Positions 15,908 to 26,748 of a stretch of DNA of 64,000 bases are shown here, piece by piece (the first letter of the stretch is position 1; each line of letters opens with the position of its first letter). The DNA comes from an uncultured Flavobacteriales bacterium (GTDB lineage: Bacteria; Bacteroidota; Bacteroidia; Flavobacteriales_D; Crocinitomicaceae): the NCBI GenBank assembly GCA_903935095.1, contig CAIZQH010000022.1:1-64000 (forward strand), in the 5' to 3' direction. The notes beneath the pieces are model-generated. The model had not been told where the DNA came from and made no database searches. It was given only the letters and a program-made list of their open reading frames with translations. The position numbers were made by a program, and so were the translations under genes.

Positions 15908-17710
15908 CTATTCCATTATGTACTCAAACGGCATGCGCATCTGGATTCCAGCCATGTTTTCAATTTTCTTGATGCGTGCATAGATGGCTTTTAATTCCGC
16001 TGGAATAGCGACATCCATTTTGACAGAGGTTTCCTCCTCCTCTTCTTGTTGTTGCTCGATCATTTCAGCAATTTCAGAAAGTGTATTTTTCTTTACGATT
16101 GGGTAGTAAATAACTTTCGGAGCTGACTGCGTTTTACATGCATAAGCGATGGCTTTAGACAAGCCGCCAAGTTCATCGACGAGTCCGATGCGCAGGGCAT
16201 CTTCCCCACTCCACACTCGTCCACGCGCTAAAACTGCTACTTTTTCCAACTTCATTTTACGGCCTTCCGAAACACGAGTTAAAAATAGCGTGTAGATTTT
16301 ATCGACTTGTCCTTGAATTACGGACAATTCTTCTGGCGTCAACTTCGCATTCAAGGAAGTCAATGAATGCTGATTGGTACGTACACGGTCGAAAGTGATT
16401 CCCAATTTGTTCTCCATGAATTTACCTGTGTATGGAATCATCCCGAATACGCCGATGGATCCAGTGATCGTAGTTGGTTCCGCGAAAATACGTTCTGCAG
16501 GTGTTGCAACGTAATATCCCCCTGACGCAGCGACATCTCCCATGGATACTATGACTTTTTTCTTCTTTTGTGTCATGGAAACTTCGCGCCAAATTTCTTC
16601 ACTTGCTAAGGCACTTCCACCCGGACTATTGATTCGGAAAACAACCGTTGTTATGTTTTTATCGTTTCGTACTTTTTGAAACAAGCGACAAATACTTGCG
16701 GATGAAACACCATCGCCACTTGTTGCCACATCTCCTTCAGCTAAAATGACAGCGATATTTGGTTTTTGACGTTTCACCAACAATTGTCGGTCTGAAAAAG
16801 CTTTCAATGCATATTTTTCCATGGATTGAATTTCCAATTCTGCATCCTGCTCCATGTTCATCTTTTTCTTCAAGAGTCCCATGAATTCGTCGCGGTAACG
16901 CAAACCAGTGATTAATTTCGCGTTGTACGCGGACTCACAATCCAAGATGTGTAAGGAATCTACATGGTTGTCCAATGTCACGGTATCGATTCCTTTGTTC
17001 AGGGAAATATCGTTTCGCATGGTGCGCCACATCGTACGCAACAGAGCTTGTGTTTGTAATCGGCTTGAATCGCTCATATTGCTGCGAAAGAACGGTTCTA
17101 CGGCACTTTTGAAGTCGTTGTTACTTCCACGTACAATGTCCACCTCAATGTTCAAATTATCCAATAAATTCTTAAAGAACATCATTTGAACACCGACTCC
17201 TGTAAATTCCATGCTTGTAGATGGAAATCCATACACTTCTTTTGCCGCTGAACTGATGTAGTAAGCTGTTTGAGAAACATACTCACCGGACAAATAAGCT
17301 ACGGCAAATTTCCCGCTTGTCTGAAATTCTTTGATAGCATCGTGCAATTCTTTCGCACTGCCCATACCGCATGTCAAGCCACCAAGTTCCAAGTAAATCC
17401 CTTTGATTTTAGAATCCGTTTTCGCTTTTTCGATGCCGTAAAGTAAATCCGGAAGTCCAACAGAACGATTGACTTGAAAATTTGCAATATCTAAGGACTC
17501 ATCGCTTTTGTCCTTTAGTTCGCCTGTCAATTTCAATTGAAGGATGGTCGAATTCTTTATCGCTAATGGCTCCGGACCAAAATCTCCAAAGGAACCAATC
17601 ACTCCACCTAACACGAGGAAGAAAAGAATCAAGGAAACGAGTCCGGCAATCATTACCGCGACAAAACTCGGCCAAAATAATTTACCGAATGATACTTTTT
17701 GATCTGACAT
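15908..17710 (-). CDS. sppA: Signal peptide peptidase SppA, 67-kDa type
   Basis: This 600-residue membrane-anchored Ser/Lys protease degrades cleaved signal peptides at the periplasmic face. One N-terminal transmembrane segment (about residues 11-36) is followed by two tandem S49 domains. The catalytic Lys201 sits in DFKSAVEPFF and the nucleophile Ser396 in GDVAASGGYYVATPAE, matching the Lys209/Ser409 dyad of E. coli SppA. Length agrees with the long two-domain form. The M1 peptidase gene ends 6 bp upstream on the same strand, so the two are likely one operon. Confidence 0.95.
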   Translation of the reverse strand: MSDQKVSFGKLFWPSFVAVMIAGLVSLILFFLVLGGVIGSFGDFGPEPLAIKNSTILQLKLTGELKDKSDESLDIANFQVNRSVGLPDLLYGIEKAKTDSKIKGIYLELGGLTCGMGSAKELHDAIKEFQTSGKFAVAYLSGEYVSQTAYYISSAAKEVYGFPSTSMEFTGVGVQMMFFKNLLDNLNIEVDIVRGSNNDFKSAVEPFFRSNMSDSSRLQTQALLRTMWRTMRNDISLNKGIDTVTLDNHVDSLHILDCESAYNAKLITGLRYRDEFMGLLKKKMNMEQDAELEIQSMEKYALKAFSDRQLLVKRQKPNIAVILAEGDVATSGDGVSSASICRLFQKVRNDKNITTVVFRINSPGGSALASEEIWREVSMTQKKKKVIVSMGDVAASGGYYVATPAERIFAEPTTITGSIGVFGMIPYTGKFMENKLGITFDRVRTNQHSLTSLNAKLTPEELSVIQGQVDKIYTLFLTRVSEGRKMKLEKVAVLARGRVWSGEDALRIGLVDELGGLSKAIAYACKTQSAPKVIYYPIVKKNTLSEIAEMIEQQQEEEEETSVKMDVAIPAELKAIYARIKKIENMAGIQMRMPFEYIME

Positions 17711-17716
17711 AAACTA

Positions 17717-20692
17717 TTATTTAAATCGTGCGAAAAGGTTTGTTGAATTGACTAAATTAAGTTTTAAACTAAAACGAATCTCGTTGGAGTAGTTTGTCCA
17801 TAGTGAGCCCATGTTCGTACTTCGAACGAGCGGAAAATACACACTCAGTACATTGGTTAAACGAACACCTAATCCCGCATTGTAAGCTGTTTGGACAGTT
17901 GTCCCATTTGAAAACGCTCCGTAATCAGCAAATACGCCAAAAAGATTCGGTTTGATTGGTAATTGGAAATAAAGGTTCACACTTCCTAACCATTTCGAGG
18001 TCACACCGAAATTGCTGGTGCTTTTAAAGTTTCCGTAGTTCTCCATGCGCTGTTGAGACCAGAATCCAGACACGTCGTTGCGGGCAAAATTGTATTCTTC
18101 GTAGAATAAATCTTGGTTTCCGCGTCCACCACTCATGCTCAACGAATAGCGATCGGAATAAATTTGAATGGGCGATAACGATTGTTTGTACAAAACATTG
18201 TTTCCGAAAAACGCACGCAATTCTAACTTGCGTTGCAATTTGTTTTTCATATAGCGCCAGTCGTATTTAGCAGTAACGGAGATTCTTCCAACTTGCACTT
18301 GTTTTCCATTCACATATTCTGCTCTCAACTTTACTGCAAGTTGATGGTCAGGATTTGCGTACTGAAAGGCATACTGCGCCATTGCTCCTTTTTCATCTGA
18401 ACCAAATTCAGCTGTTTTCAATCCAACAAGTCCTTTCACAAGTACATCTTGACTGATGTTACTACGGTTTTTTCGGTTCCCAATCGATGCTGACCAATAC
18501 GGGGTCAATGCCACGAAATTCTCACCTGAAAAACTATTTCTCGAGAAGGATTTAACGGAAAGTCCAAGGCGTTCAATTTTCAATCCCTTTTTTGGAAGAA
18601 TCGTATAGGAAAACTCTGCCATTCCAACTGGTTTTTTGGAATAGAAACCAAACATGGGAGTTAAGACATAGGAGAACTTCTGAAACGGAAGTCCCAAGTT
18701 GTGGAACGTTGCTCCTAACATGAATCCATCGTACACATTTCCACCGAGCATGGGCGTCCAACGTACGCTATTGTGATCCGCTTCGTTGTCGCTGAATAAA
18801 AACTCTTGTTTGATTGGTTCGATTTTATGAAGAGGTGTATTCGCTCTCCACGTATTGTTATTGCGGTTCAATTCAGGAATGTCCTTGGACTCGTCGATGA
18901 TTACTTTTTGAATTTCTTTAAACGGCGTTTTCAAGGTAGCGGAATTTTGTCCTGGCTCCAACCAATGTGTTTCCACTAATTTATCCGTTGCATACACATT
19001 GATTTCAATTGGACCATTAACTTGTCCAACGTTTTTCACGCGGACCACTGCTCCCTGTTTACCAATCCCAACATGTTTCAACTTATAATCTACGTGATTC
19101 GTCGTTTGGATTAAATCTTCGAACAACCAAGAAAGGTCTTTTCCGCTGGATGCTTCCATCACTTTACGCATCTCCTCCGGTTGCGGATGCTTAAATTTCC
19201 ACGCTTCGAAATACGCGGACATTGCAGCGTTGAATTTTTCTTCACCCAAGTAATCCTTCAGGTAGAAAAACACGAGTCCCGTTTTCTGGTACATGATTCC
19301 ACCGTAGTTGATGCTCGTAAATTGATCAGAATGTGTTTCAATCGGTTGATCCAATCCAAGGGATGCAAGGGTTGAATAGGTGATGTCTCCAGAATCATGG
19401 TGATCCAAATCCTCTAAGTGAAAACGTCCATTGAGGATCATGTCAGAGAAACGTGTATTGTCTGGATACTTCGTTTGAACGTAACGCATCTCGTTCAAGG
19501 TATTCATTCCTTCATCCATCCATCCGTGAACGCGCTCGTTGGAACCTAAAATTCCGTAGAACCAGTTGTGTCCAACTTCGTGGACAATCACGACTTCCAA
19601 TTCCTCGTTTGAACTTGCATTTCCAATTACTGTGACGTTGGGATATTCCATTCCACCACCCGCACTGATGGTTCCATCTACTGCTGTTACTTGGTTGTAT
19701 GGGTAATCGCCATTCCACAAGGAATAGTAGTATGTTCCATCGTTGAGGTATTCAATAGCATTTTTCCAATATTTGGCATTTTGAGGCGTAAATAATGCCC
19801 ATGATGTCACTTTATGTTTCGAATGAGGTAATTCCACTTCGCCTTTTAAAACACCGTATCGTTTATCTGCAAACCAAGCGAAATCATGCACTTGACTTTG
19901 GGTAAAACGGATGGTTTTCATTTCGGATGAAGATTCTGGGAAAGACGCTTTTTTTTCTTTTTCCTTATTAGATATCCATGATTCGATTTTCTCACCCGTT
20001 AATTTTACTTGGTCCTCCATGAAGGCCACTTCACTTGTTGTTTGCAGGTCACCTGTTGCACCAACGATGTAATTCTTCGGTAAGGTGATACTGACGTCGT
20101 AAGAACCGTATTCTGAGTAGAATTCACCTTGATTCAAATACGGAATGGCATTCCAGCCATTTTTATCATAAACAGCCGGTTTAGGATACCACTGCGTAAT
20201 TTGGTAGGATTGTCCGATGTGTCCCATGCGCGAAATCTCTCCGGAAGGAATTTTCACTTTAAATGGTGTGGTAATGCGCACACGATCTCCGTTTTTCAGC
20301 GGGGTGTTTAGGTAAATCACACAGATATCTGGATTCTCAGCATCGTATTCCCATTTTAGCGGAGTTCCCTCGGACTTAAAGTTCAACGAATCGATGAATC
20401 CTTTGTCCTCTTCTTTAGCAAAGGTCAATTTACCATCACCTTGACGGTACAATTGTTTTGCCAAGGCTGAACTTCCATCCTTGTAGGCATTCGGCCAAAT
20501 ATGCATATAAATGCGGTCCAGGGTGTTCGGTGAATTATTGACATATTCAAACACTTCAAAACCACTTAATGTATGGTTGTTATCATTCAATTTTACTTGA
20601 ATGGTATAATTTACTTCTTGTTGCCAGTAATCTTGAGCGAACACACTGCTAGAAATTGCGAATAACAGCGCTGTTAATAGGGATCTAAACAT
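17717..20692 (-). CDS. M1-family metallopeptidase with C-terminal beta-barrel-like domain
   Basis: A 991-residue secreted protein with a signal peptide (MFRSLLTALLFAISSSVFAQ). The N-terminal half is an M1 aminopeptidase: GGGMEYP exopeptidase motif, HEVGH zinc site (His371, Glu372, His375) and third ligand Glu394 in WMDEGMN. From about residue 640 to the end, the sequence turns into many short alternating polar/hydrophobic, aromatic-rich strands and ends ...STNLFARFK, resembling an outer-membrane barrel. This suggests a peptidase anchored in the outer membrane by its own barrel (inference). It is probably co-transcribed with sppA. Confidence 0.87.
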   Translation of the reverse strand: MFRSLLTALLFAISSSVFAQDYWQQEVNYTIQVKLNDNNHTLSGFEVFEYVNNSPNTLDRIYMHIWPNAYKDGSSALAKQLYRQGDGKLTFAKEEDKGFIDSLNFKSEGTPLKWEYDAENPDICVIYLNTPLKNGDRVRITTPFKVKIPSGEISRMGHIGQSYQITQWYPKPAVYDKNGWNAIPYLNQGEFYSEYGSYDVSITLPKNYIVGATGDLQTTSEVAFMEDQVKLTGEKIESWISNKEKEKKASFPESSSEMKTIRFTQSQVHDFAWFADKRYGVLKGEVELPHSKHKVTSWALFTPQNAKYWKNAIEYLNDGTYYYSLWNGDYPYNQVTAVDGTISAGGGMEYPNVTVIGNASSNEELEVVIVHEVGHNWFYGILGSNERVHGWMDEGMNTLNEMRYVQTKYPDNTRFSDMILNGRFHLEDLDHHDSGDITYSTLASLGLDQPIETHSDQFTSINYGGIMYQKTGLVFFYLKDYLGEEKFNAAMSAYFEAWKFKHPQPEEMRKVMEASSGKDLSWLFEDLIQTTNHVDYKLKHVGIGKQGAVVRVKNVGQVNGPIEINVYATDKLVETHWLEPGQNSATLKTPFKEIQKVIIDESKDIPELNRNNNTWRANTPLHKIEPIKQEFLFSDNEADHNSVRWTPMLGGNVYDGFMLGATFHNLGLPFQKFSYVLTPMFGFYSKKPVGMAEFSYTILPKKGLKIERLGLSVKSFSRNSFSGENFVALTPYWSASIGNRKNRSNISQDVLVKGLVGLKTAEFGSDEKGAMAQYAFQYANPDHQLAVKLRAEYVNGKQVQVGRISVTAKYDWRYMKNKLQRKLELRAFFGNNVLYKQSLSPIQIYSDRYSLSMSGGRGNQDLFYEEYNFARNDVSGFWSQQRMENYGNFKSTSNFGVTSKWLGSVNLYFQLPIKPNLFGVFADYGAFSNGTTVQTAYNAGLGVRLTNVLSVYFPLVRSTNMGSLWTNYSNEIRFSLKLNLVNSTNLFARFK

Positions 20693-20750
20693 AAATAAAC
20701 GTTGTAAATTTTTCTGTAAAGTTAGACGAAAAATGAAACCACAAGTTACA

Positions 20751-20773
20751 AAAAAAGGCCTTTCGGCCTTTTC
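20751..20773 (-). terminator. Intrinsic terminator of the MopE-repeat gene
   Basis: On the minus strand AAAAGGCC-GAAA-GGCCTTTT forms an 8-bp stem with a GNRA-type tetraloop followed by a T-run. It lies about 30 bp after the stop at 20799. Confidence 0.85.
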
Positions 20774-20798
20774 TTTATTTGGTTTAAATTCTTCCTTC

Positions 20799-23700
20799 TT
20801 ATTGAATGATCAATCGGAGGATTTCTTTTTGATTTTCAAGTGTCACATGCACCAAGTATGCACCCGTAGAAAGTCTTAAATTACTTACCTCGAGGCTTGT
20901 TCCATTGATCCACTGTTGGAATAAAACTTTTCCATTCATGTCTGTCACTTGGATGTTTGCATTGGCAACTTCCGCATTGAACCGTATAGCAAATGCACCG
21001 TTTGATGGATTCGGAACAAGTCCAACATGAACGCTTGTTACATCCGTTAACCCAAGGTATCCATCTACGCCATCACAGTTTTCATCGATATCATTCGATG
21101 AAATATCCGTTGCTCCTGGGTATACATTTGGATTCATGTCATCACAGTCACCATCGACTAATACATATCCTGGAATTGGAATTTGTTGACAAGAAACCAA
21201 TCCAATACCCGCACCAAATTGATCATTATCCGAATCTAAATAGTAAGTATTGAATACCAGTCCTTCATCATTTGTTCCATTACAGTTGTTATCGAATCCA
21301 TCACAGATTTCTGCAGCTCCTGGATAAATCGTAGTGTCATTATCGTTACAGTCACCACCGATTATCACTGTGTTTACTGGTTGCGTACATGACAAAGTTC
21401 CTGTAGCATCATCACCGAATCCATCATTGTCTACATCAACATAGTACATTGTTGGGGCAGTAATGTTTGCATTGGAATCATCACAATCAGTATCATTCAA
21501 TACATATCCCGTTGGTGGTGTACATCCTGTAAAGGTATTCGTTGCATCACCTTGCAAATCGCCATCCAAGTCTATATACCAAACCGTTGTTGGATTGATT
21601 GTTGAATCTACATCATTACAATCTTGACTGTTTGAAACAAATCCCATTGGCATTGCACATGAAATAGAATCATTCAAGAAATCTCCAAATCCATCTTGAT
21701 CAAGATCGGCATAGTAGGTAATTCCGGGGTAAATCGTGTTGTCTGCATCATTACAATCTCCACCTACAGTCACCATGTTTACCTGAGGCGTGCAAAAATC
21801 CGCAGCACTTACATCATCACCAAATCCATCAAGGTCAACATCGGCATAATAAGTTGTAGGTCCTGTTATGTTTGCATCGGAATCATTACAATCCGTCGCA
21901 TTCAAAACGTATCCCACAGGTGGTGTACATCCTGTGAAAGTCATTGTTGCATTCCCGAGTAAATCTCCATCCATGTCCATGTACCAAATGGTATTTGGAT
22001 TGATTGTTGCATCTGCATCGTTGCAATCTAAACTGTTTGAAACATATCCTTGCGGTGCATTACAAGAAAATATAGCGTTGGTAGCATCACCAAATCCATC
22101 TAAATCTGCATCTGAAAAGAAGTTCTGAGGTTGTATTGAATTAATATTTCCCCAAAGACTTACATTATCATTTCTCCAAGTGGCCTCTGAGGCAGAAATT
22201 CCGGTGATATAAAATCGAAAAGTAACTTGATTTATCCCACTAAATTCGGGTCCAAGAATAACTGTATCATTTAGTAAAGCGTTACTTAATATCGAATCTG
22301 AGGCAATATTACTCGTGAAATTATCTAAACTTGAACGCAAATACCATAAAGGAGTAGTATTTACATTACTCACTTTATTCGTAAAAGTCAATTTCGTTAA
22401 ATGAAGATTGAAACACGAATCGGATTGTATAGAAAATTGATTGTAATTATTTAGATTAATTATTGCGGTTGTATTCCAAGTATTGTTGTTAAATACATTA
22501 GCGGCACCTACGCATGAACCACCTTGATTGGTATAGTTAGAAAAAGTTGCATTTGAAGGTTGTAAGGTAACCATATCAGCTGTTACAGGACAAGTATTTG
22601 CTTGTGTAAATTCATAAATCCCCAACATCACCGGAGTTAATGGAGCATCCGCACCATTACAATCCTCATCGATTCCATTTCCTTCTATTTCCACTGCACC
22701 AGGATAGATCAAATTGTTTGCATCGTTGCAATCGGTGCTATCCAAAACATAACCAACTGGTAATGAACACGCATTGATCACTTGATTCAAATTCCCAAAA
22801 TTATCCCCATCTAAATCTTGGTAATAATTTAAGAAAATTAGGTTTTCGTCAATTGCTCCAGAACAGTTATTATCAAGGTTGTCACAAATTTCTGTGTTAC
22901 CTGGATACATATTTGCATTCGCATCGTTACAATCGCCGGTTACTAGTACATAATTTGATCCAGGGGAAACAATGTCCACAACAAAGCTTGAACCTCCAAA
23001 TCCATCTCCATCCGCATCTAAGTAAAATGTTAGTGGTGCAAACCCTTCATCCGTAATTCCGTTGCAATTGTTATCTAAACCATCGAATATTTCGATGAAC
23101 GAAGGATTCATAGAAGCTAAATTATCGTTGCAATCTGTACTATTGGCAACATATCCTGTCGGTTGACCGCAGTTTATTTGACTGACTGCTATATTACCGA
23201 AACCATCTCCATCGGCATCTGCATACCATGTGCTTACCTGATTCGCTAAAGGATTATTATCGTTACAATCGGTATTATTGGCAACATAACCTGCTGGTTG
23301 ACCACAATTAGACAAGGTCACTGCGGGATTTCCAAATCCATCTAGATCCGCATCTTGATACCATGTTGACAACTGATTTACCAAAGGATCGTTATCGTTA
23401 CAATCGGTATTATTGGCCACATATCCAAGCGGTTGAGTACATCCTGTCTGGGTAAGTGAACTATTTCCGAATCCATCAGCATCCGCGTCTATGTACCAAA
23501 GCGTATTCGGATTGACACCCGCATTGTTATCATTGCAATCAAGGTTATTGGTAACATATCCCGGGATAGTTTGACAGAGTAACGTTTGAGTATTGGCATC
23601 ACCATAGGTATCACCATCAAGATCTGGGTAATAAACTGTTGGACTAGCACAAGGCGTTACAGATGCCCAAGTTGTTCCAACTCTCAACTCGTCTAATTGT

Positions 23701-24395
23701 ACAAATGGAGTTGTTGCTGCTGCTGCTTGTCTTAAAAGAAATCGCCCTAAACCTGCAGCGGATATATCGGTACCTCCATTACTTGTCAGTGTTGACGTAG
23801 GTTCCGTTCCACCCAGCTGAGTAGTGTTAACCCACATTTTTGAAAAATCATTTCCTGTGCCCGTTACAATTGAATAAGAAATGACTATAAAATAGGATTC
23901 ATTTGTGTTCATGTCAGAAGTGAAATAGACTGGTGTCGAACCTGAGCTACGATTAGAAATACCTATTAAAAATTTACCCGGTGTAGCACTAGCTTTCAAC
24001 CAAACACATGCAGCAAAAGCTGAGATGGAATTCGATTCAATTAAATTTGCACAATAACTTCCTGTAGCATCAAGACCACCTAAGGAAGAAACGTTTATAA
24101 TAAATGATGCATATGTTGTTCCCGAAGTCTGGGTAGAAAACGATTTATAATTATCAGATCCTGCTCCATCAAAAATAACTTTATTTCCACTTGATACTGC
24201 TAAACCAGCATAATCTAAACTACCTGATGAAATCAAAATAGAATCTTGTGTATTAATCTTTATCCAGGCTCCAGAGCTTTGTGATGCAAGTCCGTTTGTT
24301 GGGCTAGGAAGATAATTAAATGGTTCGTGAAAAATTAATTGTGCGTTAGCATAAGTAATTGTAAATGAAATCAAAACAAGTAAAATTCTTTTCAT
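20799..24395 (-). CDS. T9SS-secreted surface protein with MopE-type metal-binding repeats
   Basis: A 1198-residue secreted protein. A signal peptide (MKRILLVLISFTITYANAQ) precedes an about 220-residue beta-rich domain that looks lectin- or LamG-like. Then come 13 copies of an Asp-rich, Cys-containing repeat, with cores such as TDCNDNDPLVN, GDCNDANANMYP and LDCNDADATINP, each preceded by DxDGDGFG-like segments and C..P.GYV. These match the putative metal-binding repeat first described in MopE. The array is interrupted at about residues 590-770 by a unique domain. The C-terminal 75 residues (VPNPSNGAFAIRF...) are a T9SS type A sorting domain. I chose the ATG at 24395, which begins the signal peptide. 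Calcium or copper binding is inference. Confidence 0.88.
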   Translation of the reverse strand: MKRILLVLISFTITYANAQLIFHEPFNYLPSPTNGLASQSSGAWIKINTQDSILISSGSLDYAGLAVSSGNKVIFDGAGSDNYKSFSTQTSGTTYASFIINVSSLGGLDATGSYCANLIESNSISAFAACVWLKASATPGKFLIGISNRSSGSTPVYFTSDMNTNESYFIVISYSIVTGTGNDFSKMWVNTTQLGGTEPTSTLTSNGGTDISAAGLGRFLLRQAAAATTPFVQLDELRVGTTWASVTPCASPTVYYPDLDGDTYGDANTQTLLCQTIPGYVTNNLDCNDNNAGVNPNTLWYIDADADGFGNSSLTQTGCTQPLGYVANNTDCNDNDPLVNQLSTWYQDADLDGFGNPAVTLSNCGQPAGYVANNTDCNDNNPLANQVSTWYADADGDGFGNIAVSQINCGQPTGYVANSTDCNDNLASMNPSFIEIFDGLDNNCNGITDEGFAPLTFYLDADGDGFGGSSFVVDIVSPGSNYVLVTGDCNDANANMYPGNTEICDNLDNNCSGAIDENLIFLNYYQDLDGDNFGNLNQVINACSLPVGYVLDSTDCNDANNLIYPGAVEIEGNGIDEDCNGADAPLTPVMLGIYEFTQANTCPVTADMVTLQPSNATFSNYTNQGGSCVGAANVFNNNTWNTTAIINLNNYNQFSIQSDSCFNLHLTKLTFTNKVSNVNTTPLWYLRSSLDNFTSNIASDSILSNALLNDTVILGPEFSGINQVTFRFYITGISASEATWRNDNVSLWGNINSIQPQNFFSDADLDGFGDATNAIFSCNAPQGYVSNSLDCNDADATINPNTIWYMDMDGDLLGNATMTFTGCTPPVGYVLNATDCNDSDANITGPTTYYADVDLDGFGDDVSAADFCTPQVNMVTVGGDCNDADNTIYPGITYYADLDQDGFGDFLNDSISCAMPMGFVSNSQDCNDVDSTINPTTVWYIDLDGDLQGDATNTFTGCTPPTGYVLNDTDCDDSNANITAPTMYYVDVDNDGFGDDATGTLSCTQPVNTVIIGGDCNDNDTTIYPGAAEICDGFDNNCNGTNDEGLVFNTYYLDSDNDQFGAGIGLVSCQQIPIPGYVLVDGDCDDMNPNVYPGATDISSNDIDENCDGVDGYLGLTDVTSVHVGLVPNPSNGAFAIRFNAEVANANIQVTDMNGKVLFQQWINGTSLEVSNLRLSTGAYLVHVTLENQKEILRLIIQ

Positions 24396-24453
24396 AAAAT
24401 ATATTTTCAGTAAAACTAAGGAAACCAAATGAAATCTGAATTACCAGAACATT

Positions 24454-24478
24454 AAAAAAGGCGACCGAGGCCGCCTTT
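24454..24478 (-). terminator. Intrinsic terminator of pnp
   Basis: AAAGGCG (24457-24463) pairs with CGCCTTT (24472-24478). On the minus strand the stem is followed by a T-run. It lies about 25 bp after the pnp stop. Confidence 0.8.
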
Positions 24479-24503
24479 GTTTATAACTTTTTATTCGTGT
24501 TGA

Positions 24504-26657
24504 TTACGCTTGAGGCGCATCCACTGTGTCCGATGGACGTTCTGGTTTTGGTAAAAGAACTTTACGAGACAATTTCCATTTTTTCGTTTTTGGATCGCGA
24601 CCCATTACTTTAAATGTCAATACATCTCCTTCTTTCACAACATCTTCCATTTTCGCTACTTTTTCCCAGCTAAATTCAGAGATGTGAATCAATCCGTCCG
24701 TACCTGTAAGGATTTCAACGAAACAACCGAAGTCCTTCACTGATTTCACTTTACCTTCATACGTCGCTCCGTCTTCCACTTGTGGAGGGAAAGCGATTAA
24801 ACGAATCAGGCGAATTGCTTCATTCATGTCATCACCGTTTGTCGAAAGGATTTGAACACGACCTTCACCCGTTGCTAATTCTTCAATAGTGATGGTTGTT
24901 TTCGTTTCTTTCTGTAAACCTTGGATGATTTTCCCTCCAGGTCCGATGATTGCTCCAATCATATCATTCGGCACATTGAATGCTTCGATACGTGGAGTTT
25001 GTGGTTTCAATGTAGTACGAGGCGCTGACATTGTCTCCGTGATTTTCCCTAAGATGTGCATACGTCCAGCTTTCGCTTGTTCTAACGCTTCGATCAACAC
25101 TTCGTAAGGAAGTCCGTCTACTTTGATGTCCATTTGACAAGCAGTGATTCCTTTTGATGTACCTGTAATTTTAAAGTCCATGTCACCCAAGTGATCTTCG
25201 TCACCTAAGATATCAGACAATACAGCGAATTTACCTTCGTCTGCAACAAGTCCCATTGCGATTCCAGATACTGGCGCTTTAATTTGCACACCACTATCCA
25301 TCAACGCTAATGTTCCAGCACAAACAGTTGCCATAGAAGACGAACCGTTTGACTCAAGGATATCAGAAACAATTCGAATGGTGTATGGATTATCTTCTGG
25401 TAAAACTGGTTTCAAGGCACGAAGCGCCAAGTTACCGTGTCCGATTTCACGACGAGAAGTTCCACGTAATGGTTTCGCTTCACCTGTTGAGAATGGAGGG
25501 AAATTATAGTGTAATAAGAATTTCTCTGTTCCTTTGAATGTAGCACCGTCGATTAACTGCTCATCCATTTTACCACCAAGGGTAACTGTTGTCAATGATT
25601 GTGTTTCTCCACGTGTAAATACTGCTGAACCGTGAACCATTGGTAAGTAATCAACTTCTGCCCAGATTGGACGAATTTCGTCGAAATTACGACCATCCAA
25701 ACGTTTGCGCTCGTTTAACATCACCCAACGAACTGCTTTTTTCTTCACTTCAGAGAAGTAAGGAGAAATAAATTTCGCTGCTTCTGCAATTTCTTCTTCC
25801 GAGAAAGAAGTTTTCACTTCGTCTTTGATGGCATCGAACAACTCTGTACGTTTTGACTTATTCGCCAAGCCCATACGAGCAACATCTTTACATTTTTCCA
25901 TTGCCACTTCGTACACTCTTGCACGAACTTCTTCGTTGTGTGATTCGTGGCTATATTCTCTTTTTGGATTTGCCGTAGGAATTTCTGCTGCAAGGTCCAA
26001 TTGGAATTGACATTGTTCTTTAATCGCAACGTGAGCAATTTTGAAAACTTCCACTAATTCAGCTTCAGAAATCTCTTGCATTTCACCTTCCAACATGTTG
26101 ATGTCTTTCATTGTTCCAGCGATCACGATATCGATATCCGACAACTCCATTTGAGCCATTGTTGGATTCAATACATATTCACCATCGATGCGTCCAACAC
26201 GTACTTCAGACATTGGACCATTAAATGGAATGTTTGAAACAGCGATTGCCGCTGATGCCGCAAATCCACACAATGCATCTGGATTGTTTACACCATCGTA
26301 AGAAATCAATTGAATCATCAACTGAACTTCTGCGTGGTAATCGTCTGGGAAAAGTGGACGAAGTGCACGATCCACCAAACGCATGACTAAGATTTCAGTC
26401 TCAGACGGACGCGCTTCACGACGGAAGAATCCACCTGGAAAACGTCCAGCAGCAGAATACTTCTCGCGGTAATCTACCGTTAGAGGAAGAAAATCTACGC
26501 CTTCTTTTGCTTCTTGATTAGCTACAATCGTAGCCAATAACATGGTGTCGCCCATGCGCACCACAACGGAACCATCCGCTTGCTTTGCCAACTTACCTGT
26601 CTCGACGCTTATCTCCTTGCCGCCGGTAACAATTGACCTTTTTAAACCTATATTCAT
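24504..26657 (-). CDS. pnp: Polyribonucleotide nucleotidyltransferase (PNPase)
   Basis: This 717-residue phosphorolytic 3'-5' exoribonuclease works in mRNA decay. Two RNase PH domains are evident: [16 protein letters not shown] and RSTxR-like DRALRPLF in the first, [12 protein letters not shown] and [23 protein letters not shown] in the second. A KH domain ([17 protein letters not shown], about 555-615) and an S1 domain ([16 protein letters not shown]...GLIHISE, about 625-695) complete it. Length is normal. It follows rpsO on the same strand, the arrangement known from many bacteria, with a hairpin terminator between them. Confidence 0.97.
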   Translation of the reverse strand: MNIGLKRSIVTGGKEISVETGKLAKQADGSVVVRMGDTMLLATIVANQEAKEGVDFLPLTVDYREKYSAAGRFPGGFFRREARPSETEILVMRLVDRALRPLFPDDYHAEVQLMIQLISYDGVNNPDALCGFAASAAIAVSNIPFNGPMSEVRVGRIDGEYVLNPTMAQMELSDIDIVIAGTMKDINMLEGEMQEISEAELVEVFKIAHVAIKEQCQFQLDLAAEIPTANPKREYSHESHNEEVRARVYEVAMEKCKDVARMGLANKSKRTELFDAIKDEVKTSFSEEEIAEAAKFISPYFSEVKKKAVRWVMLNERKRLDGRNFDEIRPIWAEVDYLPMVHGSAVFTRGETQSLTTVTLGGKMDEQLIDGATFKGTEKFLLHYNFPPFSTGEAKPLRGTSRREIGHGNLALRALKPVLPEDNPYTIRIVSDILESNGSSSMATVCAGTLALMDSGVQIKAPVSGIAMGLVADEGKFAVLSDILGDEDHLGDMDFKITGTSKGITACQMDIKVDGLPYEVLIEALEQAKAGRMHILGKITETMSAPRTTLKPQTPRIEAFNVPNDMIGAIIGPGGKIIQGLQKETKTTITIEELATGEGRVQILSTNGDDMNEAIRLIRLIAFPPQVEDGATYEGKVKSVKDFGCFVEILTGTDGLIHISEFSWEKVAKMEDVVKEGDVLTFKVMGRDPKTKKWKLSRKVLLPKPERPSDTVDAPQA

Positions 26658-26683
26658 CTTTATTTATTTACTAATTAATGTAC

Positions 26684-26717
26684 AAAAAAGGGACTTGCAG
26701 CGTAAAGCCGAAGTCCC
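26684..26717 (-). terminator. Hairpin terminator between rpsO and pnp
   Basis: GGGACTT (26690-26696) pairs with AAGTCCC (26711-26717). On the minus strand the stem is followed by about seven T residues. It may act as a partial terminator or a processing site that sets the rpsO/pnp ratio. Confidence 0.75.
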
Positions 26718-26748
26718 CTCTTCCAATAAAATGTGATCGATGATCGGA

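Noticed and set aside
20799-24395. Repetitive DNA as a non-coding satellite
   Set aside because: The periodicity is that of a coding repeat in one long open frame with a signal peptide and a sorting domain.
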